Positions 49,920 to 58,077 of a stretch of 64,000 bases of DNA are shown here, in pieces. How positions within the stretch are numbered: the first letter of the stretch is position 1; the number at the start of each line of letters is the position of its first letter. A program made the position numbers and the translations under genes. Source of the stretch: Bacillota bacterium (lineage in GTDB: Bacteria > Bacillota > Negativicutes > Sporomusales > Sporomusaceae). The stretch lies in NCBI GenBank assembly GCA_023388195.1, contig JAEWGR010000004.1, positions 1-64,000 on the forward strand, written 5' to 3'. Under the pieces are notes generated by a model. The model had not been told where the DNA came from. It made no database searches and saw only the letters and a program-made list of their open reading frames with translations.

Positions 49920-50243
49920 TTATATAAGTTTTTCCACTTTAGCGGCAATATTTGCCTTTGGCATATACCCGGTCAGCTTCTCAACCTGCTCACCATTCTT
50001 AAAGACGACCATCGTCGGCAAACTCATAACACCATATTTTTGCGCCAGTGAACGGCTCTCATCAACATTGACTTTGGCAATCTTAATTTGGTCGCTCATT
50101 TCTTCTGCCAGTTCATCCATAACCGGCGCTAATCGGGTGCAGTAGCCACACCACGGAGCCCAAAAATCTACAAGCACCGGCTTTGCAGCGTCAAGCACTT
50201 CTTCCTGGAAATTATTTTCGTTAGCATTGACTACATTTGCCAT
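49920..50243 (-). CDS. trxA: Thioredoxin
   Basis: Small cytoplasmic disulfide reductase, 107 residues, thioredoxin fold. The active site is WCGYC (W31-C35), with Tyr in place of the usual Pro of WCGPC. The cis-proline motif MSLPTMVVFKNG is normal. ATG behind AAGGGGG. It follows the CoA-binding protein gene by 40 bp and ends at a strong terminator. A CGYC site may shift the redox potential; this is inference. Confidence 0.93.
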   Translation of the reverse strand: MANVVNANENNFQEEVLDAAKPVLVDFWAPWCGYCTRLAPVMDELAEEMSDQIKIAKVNVDESRSLAQKYGVMSLPTMVVFKNGEQVEKLTGYMPKANIAAKVEKLI

Positions 50244-50283
50244 CAGACAGTCCCCCTTTTTTCCTTAAATAAGATGCGCTATC

Positions 50284-50673
50284 CTATTTGTGGTTGCGAA
50301 GTTCAACCAATACACAACACTGATCAACCACATTAAGATCAAGGTTCTTAGCCCGTTCTACCACACTGGCAGCATTCGCTCCTGGCTGGAGCCAAACATT
50401 TTTTATACCAAGTTCGGAGCAATTAGTCATAATCTGCTCGCCAACTTTCGGAGGAACGACAACATTTACGACATCAGGCACGCAGGGCAAATCTTTCAGA
50501 GCCGGGTAGCATTTATCCCCAAGTACCTCATCAACACCGGGATTTACCGGATACACTTCATAGCCGGCTTCCTTCAAAGCCTTGAAAATCTTGTAGCCAA
50601 ACTTTTCTTTGTTATCGGTAGCTCCCACAACAGCCCATTGCTTATTTTTGAGCATAACTTCAGTATCGCTCAC
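50284..50673 (-). CDS. CoA-binding domain protein (YccU type)
   Basis: A 129-residue single-domain Rossmann protein of the CoA_binding_2 family: AVVGATDNKEKFGYKIFKAL (nucleotide loop), then VYPVNPGVDEVLG, VVVPPKVGEQI and LQPGANAASVVERA. The fold is like the alpha subunit of succinyl-CoA synthetase without a catalytic domain. Biological role unknown. GTG start with AAGGGGG upstream. It lies between the cyclophilin and thioredoxin genes. Confidence 0.88.
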   Translation of the reverse strand: MSDTEVMLKNKQWAVVGATDNKEKFGYKIFKALKEAGYEVYPVNPGVDEVLGDKCYPALKDLPCVPDVVNVVVPPKVGEQIMTNCSELGIKNVWLQPGANAASVVERAKNLDLNVVDQCCVLVELRNHK

Positions 50674-50715
50674 AGAACAGCCCCCTTACGTCATTGTACG
50701 ACGTTACCTGTTAAA

Positions 50716-51147
50716 TCATTCCTCAACCACAGTGACTTTATTCATTATGTTGCCTTGATTAATTTGATCCACAATCTCCATACCCTCAATTACCTTGCCA
50801 AATACAGTATGTAATCCATCCAGATGAGGCTGAGGTTCATAGACAATAAAGAACTGGCTGCCACCGGTGTTGGGGCCGCGATGCGCCATTGACAGTGAAC
50901 CCCGTTCATGTTTATTAGGATTGCCTTTGGTTTCACAGGGAATCGTGTAACCGGGACCGCCCGCGCCGGTGCCGTTTGGACAACCGCCCTGTGCCACAAA
51001 ACCTTTAATAACCCGGTGAAACTGCAAACCATTATAAAAACCTTCATTAATCAGCTTTTCAAAGTTAGCAACAGTCTGAGGCGCGTCTTTTTCAAACAGC
51101 TCAATAACCACATTGCCCTTGTCCATCTCAATAATCGCTTTTTTCAA
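50716..51147 (-). CDS. Peptidyl-prolyl cis-trans isomerase, cyclophilin type
   Basis: Protein-folding catalyst, 143 residues, single cyclophilin domain with no signal peptide (cytoplasmic). Family motifs: FHRVIKGFVAQGGCPNGTG, GSLSMAHRGPNTGGSQFFI and HLDGLHTVFGKVI. The cyclosporin-contact Trp is His (PHLDG), as in many bacterial cyclophilins. TTG start behind GAGGGAT. First gene of a probable unit with the CoA-binding protein and trxA. Confidence 0.94.
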   Translation of the reverse strand: MKKAIIEMDKGNVVIELFEKDAPQTVANFEKLINEGFYNGLQFHRVIKGFVAQGGCPNGTGAGGPGYTIPCETKGNPNKHERGSLSMAHRGPNTGGSQFFIVYEPQPHLDGLHTVFGKVIEGMEIVDQINQGNIMNKVTVVEE

Positions 51148-51252
51148 AGTGTATCCCTCACTTAAATAGTATTATTTTTATTATAGCACAGTTGGTTGTA
51201 CTTTGGCAAAATTGGAATCTTCACCCTCTGCATTTTTTTGTAATTCTGGATG

Positions 51253-51287
51253 GGTAAAAAAAATACTTTCTCAACAGAAAGTATTTT
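51253..51287 (-). terminator. Terminator of the 6S RNA gene
   Basis: Perfect 12-bp stem AAAATACTTTCT / AGAAAGTATTTT with a 4-nt loop. On the minus strand a run of eight T follows. It starts about 14 nt after the closing stem of the RNA. Confidence 0.85.
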
Positions 51288-51295
51288 ATAAATTC

Positions 51296-51487
51296 CATAT
51301 ACGCCCAGGATACCGTTCTCCTGTATGTTCATACCCGCTTCTCGCAGGTGGGCGTTTTGTATTTATGCTTTTGACTTCCGCTCACAGGCGGCCTGACAGC
51401 GGCATAACATCAAACTCCCCATGTAAATGAGTCGGTTGAACATATAAGAGGTAACGAGCATCTCAGGCAATAGTGTCTTCTGACACT
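51296..51487 (-). ncRNA. ssrS: 6S RNA (regulator of RNA polymerase)
   Basis: The minus strand folds into one long interrupted hairpin typical of 6S RNA. The closing stem pairs GCCTGAGAT (5', from 51468) with ATCCTGGGC (3', from 51312). The outer arm pairs TATGTTCA with TGAACATA. A large central bubble has a small hairpin ACCTGC-GAGAA-GCGGGT on its 3' strand. The apical stem is CCGCT-GT-CAGG/CCTG-TG-AGCGG. The 5' motif CTGAGATGCTCG resembles the start of E. coli 6S RNA. A promoter and terminator bracket it, and an extra hairpin AGTGTC-AGAA-GACACT sits at the 5' end. 6S RNA binds the housekeeping holoenzyme in stationary phase. Ends are approximate. Confidence 0.78.
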
Positions 51488-51491
51488 ATGT

Positions 51492-51520
51492 ATCTTATCA
51501 TGTTCCCATGGTTAGTTCAA
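51492..51520 (-). promoter_or_regulatory. Sigma-A promoter of the 6S RNA gene
   Basis: On the minus strand TTGAAC (51515-51520), exactly 17 bp, TAAGAT (51492-51497). Transcription would start near 51485-51489. The region between here and the cobC stop (51521-51614) holds only weak inverted repeats. Confidence 0.65.
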
Positions 51521-51614
51521 GGTTGAAAATCGGCCAAAAAACTAGTGTTTTGGACTGCTATAGGAAATCCGCCGGGATTTTTCCGGGTTGAACTTGAGCG
51601 CACACCGCCATTAC

Positions 51615-52253
51615 TTATTTGACTTCCGGCAGACTGCCGTCTTTCTCTGCTTTTAAATGGCGGACACAGTTAAGCAGGGTAATGGTCGGCCGGCCTTCAT
51701 AAAAATCAATGATATTTACAGCTGTATTATCCTGTCTGATACGCCAGACATGATTAAGGTGAATATCCAGCATTGCACATAAAATGGTTCCAATCGTGCC
51801 GCCGTGAGCTACCACGGCCACAGTTTGGCCTGGGTGGCCGGCTAAAATATGCCCAATGGCGGCAGTTGACCGTTCTTTTAGTTGGCGGAAGGTTTCTCCC
51901 CCCGGGATCTCCAGTTCGTCCGGCGTTGTCCATAGTTTACCTAGCAGACCCGGCCAACGTTCGGTTATTTGCTCATAGGTAAGACCTTCCCACTCGCCAA
52001 ACTTGATCTCCCGCAATTCCGGTACAAGCTTCACAGTCAGGCCGTGAGCCCCGGCAATGCATTCAGCGGTCTTAAAAGCCCGGGATAAATCACTGGCATA
52101 AACGGCATGAACAGGCTCTTCTGCCAGACGAGCTGCTACAGCCCGGGCCTGCTCAAGTCCTTTATCAGTCAGCGCAATATCGCTGTGGCCCTGATATTTC
52201 CGCTCTAAATTCCAAACAGTTTGACCGTGCCGCACTACTATCAGTCTGGTCAT
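51615..52253 (-). CDS. cobC: Alpha-ribazole phosphatase
   Basis: Histidine-phosphatase family enzyme that removes phosphate in nucleotide-loop assembly of cobamides. 212 residues with the catalytic VVRHGQTVWN (His9), REIKFGEWEGLTYEQI, the PGGETF signature and VVAHGGTIG. The family also includes phosphoglycerate mutases, but the GEWEGLTY pattern and its place as the last gene of the cobamide operon support CobC. ATG behind GAGGTGA, 4 bp after cobD. Confidence 0.9.
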   Translation of the reverse strand: MTRLIVVRHGQTVWNLERKYQGHSDIALTDKGLEQARAVAARLAEEPVHAVYASDLSRAFKTAECIAGAHGLTVKLVPELREIKFGEWEGLTYEQITERWPGLLGKLWTTPDELEIPGGETFRQLKERSTAAIGHILAGHPGQTVAVVAHGGTIGTILCAMLDIHLNHVWRIRQDNTAVNIIDFYEGRPTITLLNCVRHLKAEKDGSLPEVK

Positions 52254-52257
52254 AGGT

Positions 52258-53349
52258 TCACCTCAACACCTGCTCTAGATAGGTAAGCAGTTTTTTATTC
52301 TGTTCGCTGAGTTTGACAGCCACCCGTATATAGTATGGAGAAAGACCGGGATAATTGGAACAATCACGAATCAGGATATTCTTTTCCGCCATGACCTGAC
52401 ACACTCGCGCAGCCGTTTGTTCTATCCGGATAAGTATATAATTAACGGCAGGCGGCAAAGGCGCGGCCCCCGGGATAGACTGGAGACCTGCGTACAGAGC
52501 GTCCTTTTCATATTGTACAATATCCCGGCTTTGTCCCTGATACTCCTTGTCTGTTAACGCTGCCACACCGGCGGCCTGGGCCAGAGAATTTACATTCCAC
52601 GGATCTTTGGCAGCATGCAGCCTGGACGTCAAGGCCGGCTGAGTAAGAGCAAACCCCAGCCGCAGACCAGGGATAGCATAAAATTTCGTCAGGGAGTGAA
52701 GTACCACCAGATTATCAAATTGCTTTAGCAACGGCCGGCAGGTATACTCCCGGTCGCTAGGAATGAAATCCATAAAAGATTCATCGACAACTACGATTGT
52801 ACCCGTCCGGGCAGCTGCAAACAAAATTTTCTCCATTTGGCCGACAGTCAACAACGTGCCTGTGGGGTTATTAGGATTACCGATAAACACCATATCCATG
52901 CCTGTCAGGCGGCGGGAGAGCCAATTTACATCCAGAACAAAGTTGCTTGCCGGCGACAGGCAGGCGTATTCGATTACAGCTCCGGCGGCCCGGGCCGCCC
53001 GCTCGTATTCACTGAAAGAGGGGGCCGGGATCAGCACCCTTTGGGGGCGCAGGGTATGTGTAAGCACATACAGTAATTCGACAGCGCCATTACCGGCCGT
53101 GATCCATTCGGCGTCGACCTGATAATAGCTGCTGATGGCAGCCTTAAGCAAAACCGCCCCGGCATCGGGATAATGAATTACCTCCCCAACCGCTTGACTG
53201 ATGGCGGCCTGAACAGCAGGAGCTAAACCCAGCGGATTTATATTAGCGCTATAGTCCAGCACAACCGCCGCCTCACGGCCATGTTCCCGTGCCCAGGCAT
53301 ACACATTACCACCATGCACGAAACTGGCGGCTTGGTTGTCAGCGCTCAT
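52258..53349 (-). CDS. cobD: L-threonine-O-3-phosphate decarboxylase
   Basis: PLP enzyme that makes (R)-1-amino-2-propanol phosphate for the cobamide side chain. 363 residues from ATG 53349 (AGGAG nine bases upstream), which overlaps pduX by 11 bp. Fold-type I motifs: SANINPLGLA, AGNGAVELLY, GNPNNPTG and the PLP lysine in HSLTKFYAIPGLRLG (K222). HisC-like enzymes share this fold; the neighbours pduX and cbiB support CobD. Confidence 0.93.
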   Translation of the reverse strand: MSADNQAASFVHGGNVYAWAREHGREAAVVLDYSANINPLGLAPAVQAAISQAVGEVIHYPDAGAVLLKAAISSYYQVDAEWITAGNGAVELLYVLTHTLRPQRVLIPAPSFSEYERAARAAGAVIEYACLSPASNFVLDVNWLSRRLTGMDMVFIGNPNNPTGTLLTVGQMEKILFAAARTGTIVVVDESFMDFIPSDREYTCRPLLKQFDNLVVLHSLTKFYAIPGLRLGFALTQPALTSRLHAAKDPWNVNSLAQAAGVAALTDKEYQGQSRDIVQYEKDALYAGLQSIPGAAPLPPAVNYILIRIEQTAARVCQVMAEKNILIRDCSNYPGLSPYYIRVAVKLSEQNKKLLTYLEQVLR

Positions 53350-54220
53350 TGCCATCATCTCCTGTTATAATCAATCCGCCGGCAATCAGGCGAACTGTCT
53401 TTAAATAAGCAACCTCGGGGCAAACCTGACATATTTCTTGAATACAGTCTTCATGCCCTGACATTGCTTCAGCACTGAACATGACGCCCAGCACTGTCCC
53501 GCTGTGAGCGGCGCAGACACCAATGGCTCCAAAATGAGTACTTGCATTTATCATTGGTTCCAGACAGGGCTTATATAAAATCTGTTGGTTGGCCCTAGCA
53601 CTCAAAGTAGCTCCCTGGCCAATAAGCCGGGCGTCACCGGTTTTTAACCCCTGGGTCACTAGTTCAATCGCTTGCACTATCTGCGGCTCTTTAGCCTTGT
53701 TTAAAGTAGATAAGTCCTCGCGATGATTGAAAACCAGGGTATCAATCTGGCCACCGGCATCAAAAACGGCAATGTAAATAGGCGGTGGCTGACCCAGGCT
53801 GCGGCGGATTTGTCCCTGCACATGATCAAACATAATAATCCCAGGATAAAATACACCGTCGGTAGGTTCTATCGTTAAGGCTATATCGGCAATCTCATCA
53901 CAGGTGAGGGTTGCCGCTGCCGCCGCCAGCGCCGCCGCCTGACAGGCAGCACTGATATCGGCACTGCTGGAAGCCATACCTTTGCCTACCGGTAAATCAG
54001 ATGTAACCGTCAGGCCAATGGCTGCCGGTATTCTCAGATATTCCAAAGTCTTGCACACAGCTGCCGCCGTTTTGGGTTGCACCGCGGCCATACTGCCGCC
54101 GGTAACGGCTGTGACCTCAGAATACCAGTCAACCGGACAGGTAATCAGAAAATTAACACCGTCTATTGTGCCCTGTACCAGCTCACCACAGGAGCCAGGC
54201 GCTTTAACTTTAATTGTCAT
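53339..54220 (-). CDS. pduX: L-threonine kinase (GHMP family)
   Basis: Phosphorylates L-threonine to L-threonine-O-3-phosphate, the CobD substrate. 293 residues with the N-terminal KAPGSCGELVQG motif and the GHMP ATP loop LPVGKGMASSSAD (about residue 75). Fits PduX rather than homoserine kinase because cobD follows with an 11-bp overlap and cobS precedes. It makes the aminopropanol branch independent of an external supply. Confidence 0.92.
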   Translation of the reverse strand: MTIKVKAPGSCGELVQGTIDGVNFLITCPVDWYSEVTAVTGGSMAAVQPKTAAAVCKTLEYLRIPAAIGLTVTSDLPVGKGMASSSADISAACQAAALAAAAATLTCDEIADIALTIEPTDGVFYPGIIMFDHVQGQIRRSLGQPPPIYIAVFDAGGQIDTLVFNHREDLSTLNKAKEPQIVQAIELVTQGLKTGDARLIGQGATLSARANQQILYKPCLEPMINASTHFGAIGVCAAHSGTVLGVMFSAEAMSGHEDCIQEICQVCPEVAYLKTVRLIAGGLIITGDDGNER

Positions 54221-54258
54221 ACAAAAGTCTGCCTTTCAGTGATTGAATGTTTCTTCTT

Positions 54259-54984
54259 CTAAATGACAAATACGAGCAAAGCCATCAACTCGGTCAGATA
54301 GGTGACGGCACCATAGGTATCCCCGGTTAAGCCACCTAAAACCCCGGCAAAATAACGGGCTGACAATACACCTGCCAGTACGGCGGCACCGGCACTGACT
54401 GCTGCCGTAATTCCAAGCGGAATTACAATCACCAGTGCCGCTGCTACGGCAATCACTAAGGTACTGCGGCCAGCGTACTGGCCAAAAGCCTTCCCCATAC
54501 CGTCGGGCCGGGCATAAGGGAAAGATGTGATACTAATCACCATGGCCAAACGCCCTGCAATCGGCATAACCAGGAGCGCCGTAGTCAGCATGGTGGGAGT
54601 CATATCGATAATAAGCGAGTATTTTAACAACAGCAATAAGCCGAAGGCCACTACACCATTAGCGCCAACCCGGCTGTCTTTCATTATTTCCAGCATTCGC
54701 TCCCGTGACCGTCCCGAAAATACACCGTCAGCAGTATCCATAAAACCGTCACAATGCAAACCGCCAGTCAGCACAATCTCAGCCAAAATAATAACGGCTG
54801 CCAGTACATGCGGCGGCAGAAACTGACTCAGGGCATAATTGACTGCAGCCAGGATCAAGCCGATGATTGCACCAATCAGCGTAAAATACTTTACACTGCG
54901 GCCGAAGCTGGCCGGCGACCAATCGGTCTGCTCTATCACCCGGATACGGGTAAGAAATTGTAATCCGGTAAAAAAATCATTCAT
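54259..54984 (-). CDS. cobS: Cobalamin (adenosylcobinamide-GDP ribazoletransferase) synthase
   Basis: Integral membrane enzyme joining GDP-cobinamide to the activated lower ligand. 241 residues from ATG 54984 (GGAGG eight bases upstream). The family N-terminus FFTGLQFLTRIRV and the metal-binding motif GGLHCDGFMDTADGVFSG (about 60-80) are present, then six or seven hydrophobic segments. It lies between cbiB and pduX. Confidence 0.95.
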   Translation of the reverse strand: MNDFFTGLQFLTRIRVIEQTDWSPASFGRSVKYFTLIGAIIGLILAAVNYALSQFLPPHVLAAVIILAEIVLTGGLHCDGFMDTADGVFSGRSRERMLEIMKDSRVGANGVVAFGLLLLLKYSLIIDMTPTMLTTALLVMPIAGRLAMVISITSFPYARPDGMGKAFGQYAGRSTLVIAVAAALVIVIPLGITAAVSAGAAVLAGVLSARYFAGVLGGLTGDTYGAVTYLTELMALLVFVI

Positions 54985-55016
54985 GTGCAATTCCTCCACA
55001 CTGACTGCAGCCTTAG

Positions 55017-55967
55017 TTAAGCCACAACCGACTTTACAGCAACAGCCCCGGCAATAAACAGCATTGTTACCAGATACATAATACGAATCGTCTGCTCGAT
55101 ATGTACAGGCTGGAGTTCTTGTTTCGCTTCCCCCATATAAGCCCGCAAGGAGGCTACACCGCCATAATAATTGAGTCCTCCCAGGCGGACCCCCAGTGCT
55201 CCGGCCACACCGGCCTCGGAAAAGCCGCTGTTAGGGCTGGGATGTTTACCTGCATCCTGCTTAATTGCCTGCCAGGCACCGGCGGCATCATACCTAAGCA
55301 GCGCAGCGGCCATTACAATTAATAACCCGGTAAGCCTTGCCGGTATGTAATTAAAGACATCGTCAATCCGCGCGGCTGCCATGCCAAAATCCCGGTATTT
55401 TTCATTCTTATAGCCCACCATTGAATCCATGGTGTTGACGGCCCGGTACAGGCAAGCCAGGGGCACACCGCCGATCAACGCATAAAATAGCGGTGATATG
55501 ATACCATCGACAATATTTTCGGCCACAGTTTCAACCGTAGCCCGGGTGACTTCAGCGGTATTGAGTCCACCGGTATCCCGTCCGACAATCCAGCCTACCT
55601 TAAATCGGGCCTGTTCCATATCACCGTGATGTAAATAACCGGCTATTTCCCGTCCGGCCTCAGCCAGGCTGCGGGGGGTTATGGCAAACGACAAGAGTAC
55701 TGCGCCGCCGGCATACGCCGCCCAGGGATGGAGATGATGTAAAGCAGCCATTACCAGCCAGACGATTGCGTAGACCACGGACAACACCGCCAGGACGAGG
55801 ACAACACCAGCCAACCGCTTGCGCGCAGGTGAATGCCGGCTGTTCAGCAGCCTGCCCTCCAGCCAGGATATGAAACTGCCGATCATAACTACCGGATGAA
55901 AGGATGTGCGCGGATCGCCAACAAACCGGTCAATAACCACAGCGCCTAACGCCACATACTCGATCAT
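55017..55967 (-). CDS. cbiB: Adenosylcobinamide-phosphate synthase
   Basis: Membrane protein attaching aminopropanol phosphate to adenosylcobyric acid. 316 residues, several membrane segments. Family motifs: DRFVGDPRTSFHPVVMIG near the N-terminus, VGRDTGGLNTAEVTRATVE, AENIVDGIISPLFYALIGG and the C-terminal GGLNYYGG. It starts 2 bp after the cbiP stop. It is the likely consumer of the PduX-CobD product. Confidence 0.95.
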   Translation of the reverse strand: MIEYVALGAVVIDRFVGDPRTSFHPVVMIGSFISWLEGRLLNSRHSPARKRLAGVVLVLAVLSVVYAIVWLVMAALHHLHPWAAYAGGAVLLSFAITPRSLAEAGREIAGYLHHGDMEQARFKVGWIVGRDTGGLNTAEVTRATVETVAENIVDGIISPLFYALIGGVPLACLYRAVNTMDSMVGYKNEKYRDFGMAAARIDDVFNYIPARLTGLLIVMAAALLRYDAAGAWQAIKQDAGKHPSPNSGFSEAGVAGALGVRLGGLNYYGGVASLRAYMGEAKQELQPVHIEQTIRIMYLVTMLFIAGAVAVKSVVA

Positions 55968-55969
55968 GC

Positions 55970-57502
55970 CTATTTACCGGTTGGCTGGTTCATAATTTGA
56001 TAAACTAAGTCCATGTTCATATGCTGGCGGACAACTGCGGCCAGCCGGTCGTAGGCAGCGTCTTTGCGGGCCGCAGTGTCTTGCGTAATGCCAAGCGGTG
56101 CCAATCCTTTGCGGATTCGCAGCGCATCAAGTACGGCCCGGCGATAGGCATCATTGTCAAATATGCCATGCATATAGGTCCCCATAACCAGACCATCGGC
56201 CGAAACAGCTCCGTCCGCCATGGCTACCTGCTCACCCGACCTGGTAACAATGGTAAAAGCCGCATCAACGGGGGTCATAAACTGCGTCCGGCCCATATGT
56301 ATTTCGTAGCCGGTCAGATTGTCACCGGTATAGTCAATGCCTAAGAAACGATGGTTATTGGCCGCAGCCTTGACCTGATGAGTTACTTTATCGGCTTCAA
56401 AAACAGTAATACTGTCAATAAGACCTAAGCCCATAACCTTATCAAGGTCTGATTCGGTATGATCAGGGTCCTGCACTTCCCGCCCCAGCATCTGGTAACC
56501 GCCGCAGATGCCAACAACAGGAGTACCGCTTTTAACCAGTTTGATCAGTTCCTGCTCATAGCCATTGTGCCGCAGATATAATAAATCCTCAGTTGTATTC
56601 TTGCTGCCGGGCAGGATAATAAGATCAGGCTTGCCAATTGCTTCTCCCTGACGTACATACCTGACACGAACATCACTTTCATTGCCGAGAGCATCAAAAT
56701 CGGTAAAATTCGATATTTTCGGCAGGCGCAATACGGCAATATCGAGCTCACCGGTCGCATCGGCCTGCTGTTTGTCCTCCAGCGATACTGAATCCTCATC
56801 ATCAATCCCCAACCGTTCAAGATGAGGAATAACGCCAAGGACGGGCTTGCCGGTCTTGTTTTCCAGGAAATCCAGCGCCGGTTTCAGCAAATTAATATCG
56901 CCCCGGAATTTATTAATAATAATCCCCTTAACCAGATCGCGCTCATCCGGGTCCAGTAACTCCAGCGTCCCAACGACTGATGCCAATGCCCCGCCCCTGT
57001 CGATATCAGCTATCAGGAGCACAGGTGCCTGCGCCAGTTTGGCAATACGCATATTGACAATATCGTTGGCTTTGAGGTTAACCTCCGCCGGCCCGCCGGC
57101 CCCTTCAATTACAAGGACATCAAAGTCCCGATGCAGCCGCTGCAGACACTCGCTTACGACCCCCAGGGCCGTTAGGCTGTAACCGGAATGATATTCTTTG
57201 GCCGACATATTGCCAACAGGCTTGCCCATGACAATAACCTGCGAACAGGAATTACCTGTCGGTTTTAATAATACCGGATTCATATCCACATTAGGTTCCA
57301 AACCGGCCGCTTCGGCCTGAGCTACCTGGGCCCGGCCCATTTCAGCGCCGGTTTTTGTAACATACGAATTAAGGGCCATATTTTGCGACTTAAATGGCGT
57401 CACCCGCTGACCATCCTGTTTAAATATCCGGCATAATGCCGTTGTTAAAATACTTTTGCCAACATGAGAACTAGTTCCCTGCAGCATGATCGCTTTAGCC
57501 AT
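55970..57502 (-). CDS. cbiP: Cobyric acid synthase
   Basis: Glutamine-dependent amidation of four side chains of adenosylcobyrinic acid a,c-diamide (also called CobQ). 510 residues: an N-terminal MinD-like P-loop variant (MLQGTSSHVGKSILTTALCR), the KPTGNSCSQVIVMGKP motif, and a C-terminal triad glutamine amidotransferase (VVGICGGYQMLG, catalytic Cys; later GTYMHGIFDN). The ATG overlaps the cobU stop by one base (TAATG). Confidence 0.96.
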   Translation of the reverse strand: MAKAIMLQGTSSHVGKSILTTALCRIFKQDGQRVTPFKSQNMALNSYVTKTGAEMGRAQVAQAEAAGLEPNVDMNPVLLKPTGNSCSQVIVMGKPVGNMSAKEYHSGYSLTALGVVSECLQRLHRDFDVLVIEGAGGPAEVNLKANDIVNMRIAKLAQAPVLLIADIDRGGALASVVGTLELLDPDERDLVKGIIINKFRGDINLLKPALDFLENKTGKPVLGVIPHLERLGIDDEDSVSLEDKQQADATGELDIAVLRLPKISNFTDFDALGNESDVRVRYVRQGEAIGKPDLIILPGSKNTTEDLLYLRHNGYEQELIKLVKSGTPVVGICGGYQMLGREVQDPDHTESDLDKVMGLGLIDSITVFEADKVTHQVKAAANNHRFLGIDYTGDNLTGYEIHMGRTQFMTPVDAAFTIVTRSGEQVAMADGAVSADGLVMGTYMHGIFDNDAYRRAVLDALRIRKGLAPLGITQDTAARKDAAYDRLAAVVRQHMNMDLVYQIMNQPTGK

Positions 57503-58077
57503 TACAACTCAACCTCCTCCAGCCTGACAGCTATCTTCTTTAACTCAACAGCCAGGCCGCTGACTACTAAATAAACCTCGTCAGCCTGACCGGCGATTTT
57601 TTGATTGACAAGCCCGGTCACATCCCGGTATTCACGAGCCAGCGCATTATCAGGCACTATCCCAAGACCGACTTCATTAGTGACAAAAATAACATCAGCC
57701 TGTTCCTGCCTGGCACTTGCCAGCAGTTTATCAATCGCCGCCAGCACGGCCTGGCAGCGTGCCTCCCTGCTAGCCGGCGCCGCCGGTGCCAGCAGCAGAT
57801 TGCTCGTATACAGAGTCAGACAGTCAAACAGTACCGCGTCGGCACACCGGACAGCCTGATCCATAGCCAGTTCAGCCCTGTAGGGCGCTTCAAATGTTGT
57901 CCAGCCGGCCGGGCGGCGGCGCTGATGAATCGCCACCCGTTCCTTCATTTCCTCATCGTAGATCTGGGCGGTGGCAATATAAGCCACCTGCCGGTTACCC
58001 TGAGCAGCGTAACGTTCGGCAAAAGTGCTTTTGCCGCTGCGGGCGCCACCGGTTACCAAAATAATTTTACCGGCCAT
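57502..58077 (-). CDS. cobU: Adenosylcobinamide kinase / guanylyltransferase
   Basis: Bifunctional enzyme that phosphorylates adenosylcobinamide and transfers GMP to it. 191 residues with P-loop GGARSGKSTFAE (about 8-19), the HQRRRPAGWTTFEAP motif carrying the guanylylated His, VLFDCLTLYTSNL and VTNEVGLGIVP. It overlaps cbiA by 11 bp and cbiP by 1 bp, so it is tightly coupled in the operon. Confidence 0.96.
   Translation of the reverse strand: MAGKIILVTGGARSGKSTFAERYAAQGNRQVAYIATAQIYDEEMKERVAIHQRRRPAGWTTFEAPYRAELAMDQAVRCADAVLFDCLTLYTSNLLLAPAAPASREARCQAVLAAIDKLLASARQEQADVIFVTNEVGLGIVPDNALAREYRDVTGLVNQKIAGQADEVYLVVSGLAVELKKIAVRLEEVEL

Noticed and set aside
51296..51487. Considered as a riboswitch or T-box for a neighbouring gene
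   Set aside because: There is no T-box or known aptamer core, it ends in a terminator with no gene directly downstream in sense, and the full-length hairpin with central bubble fits 6S RNA.
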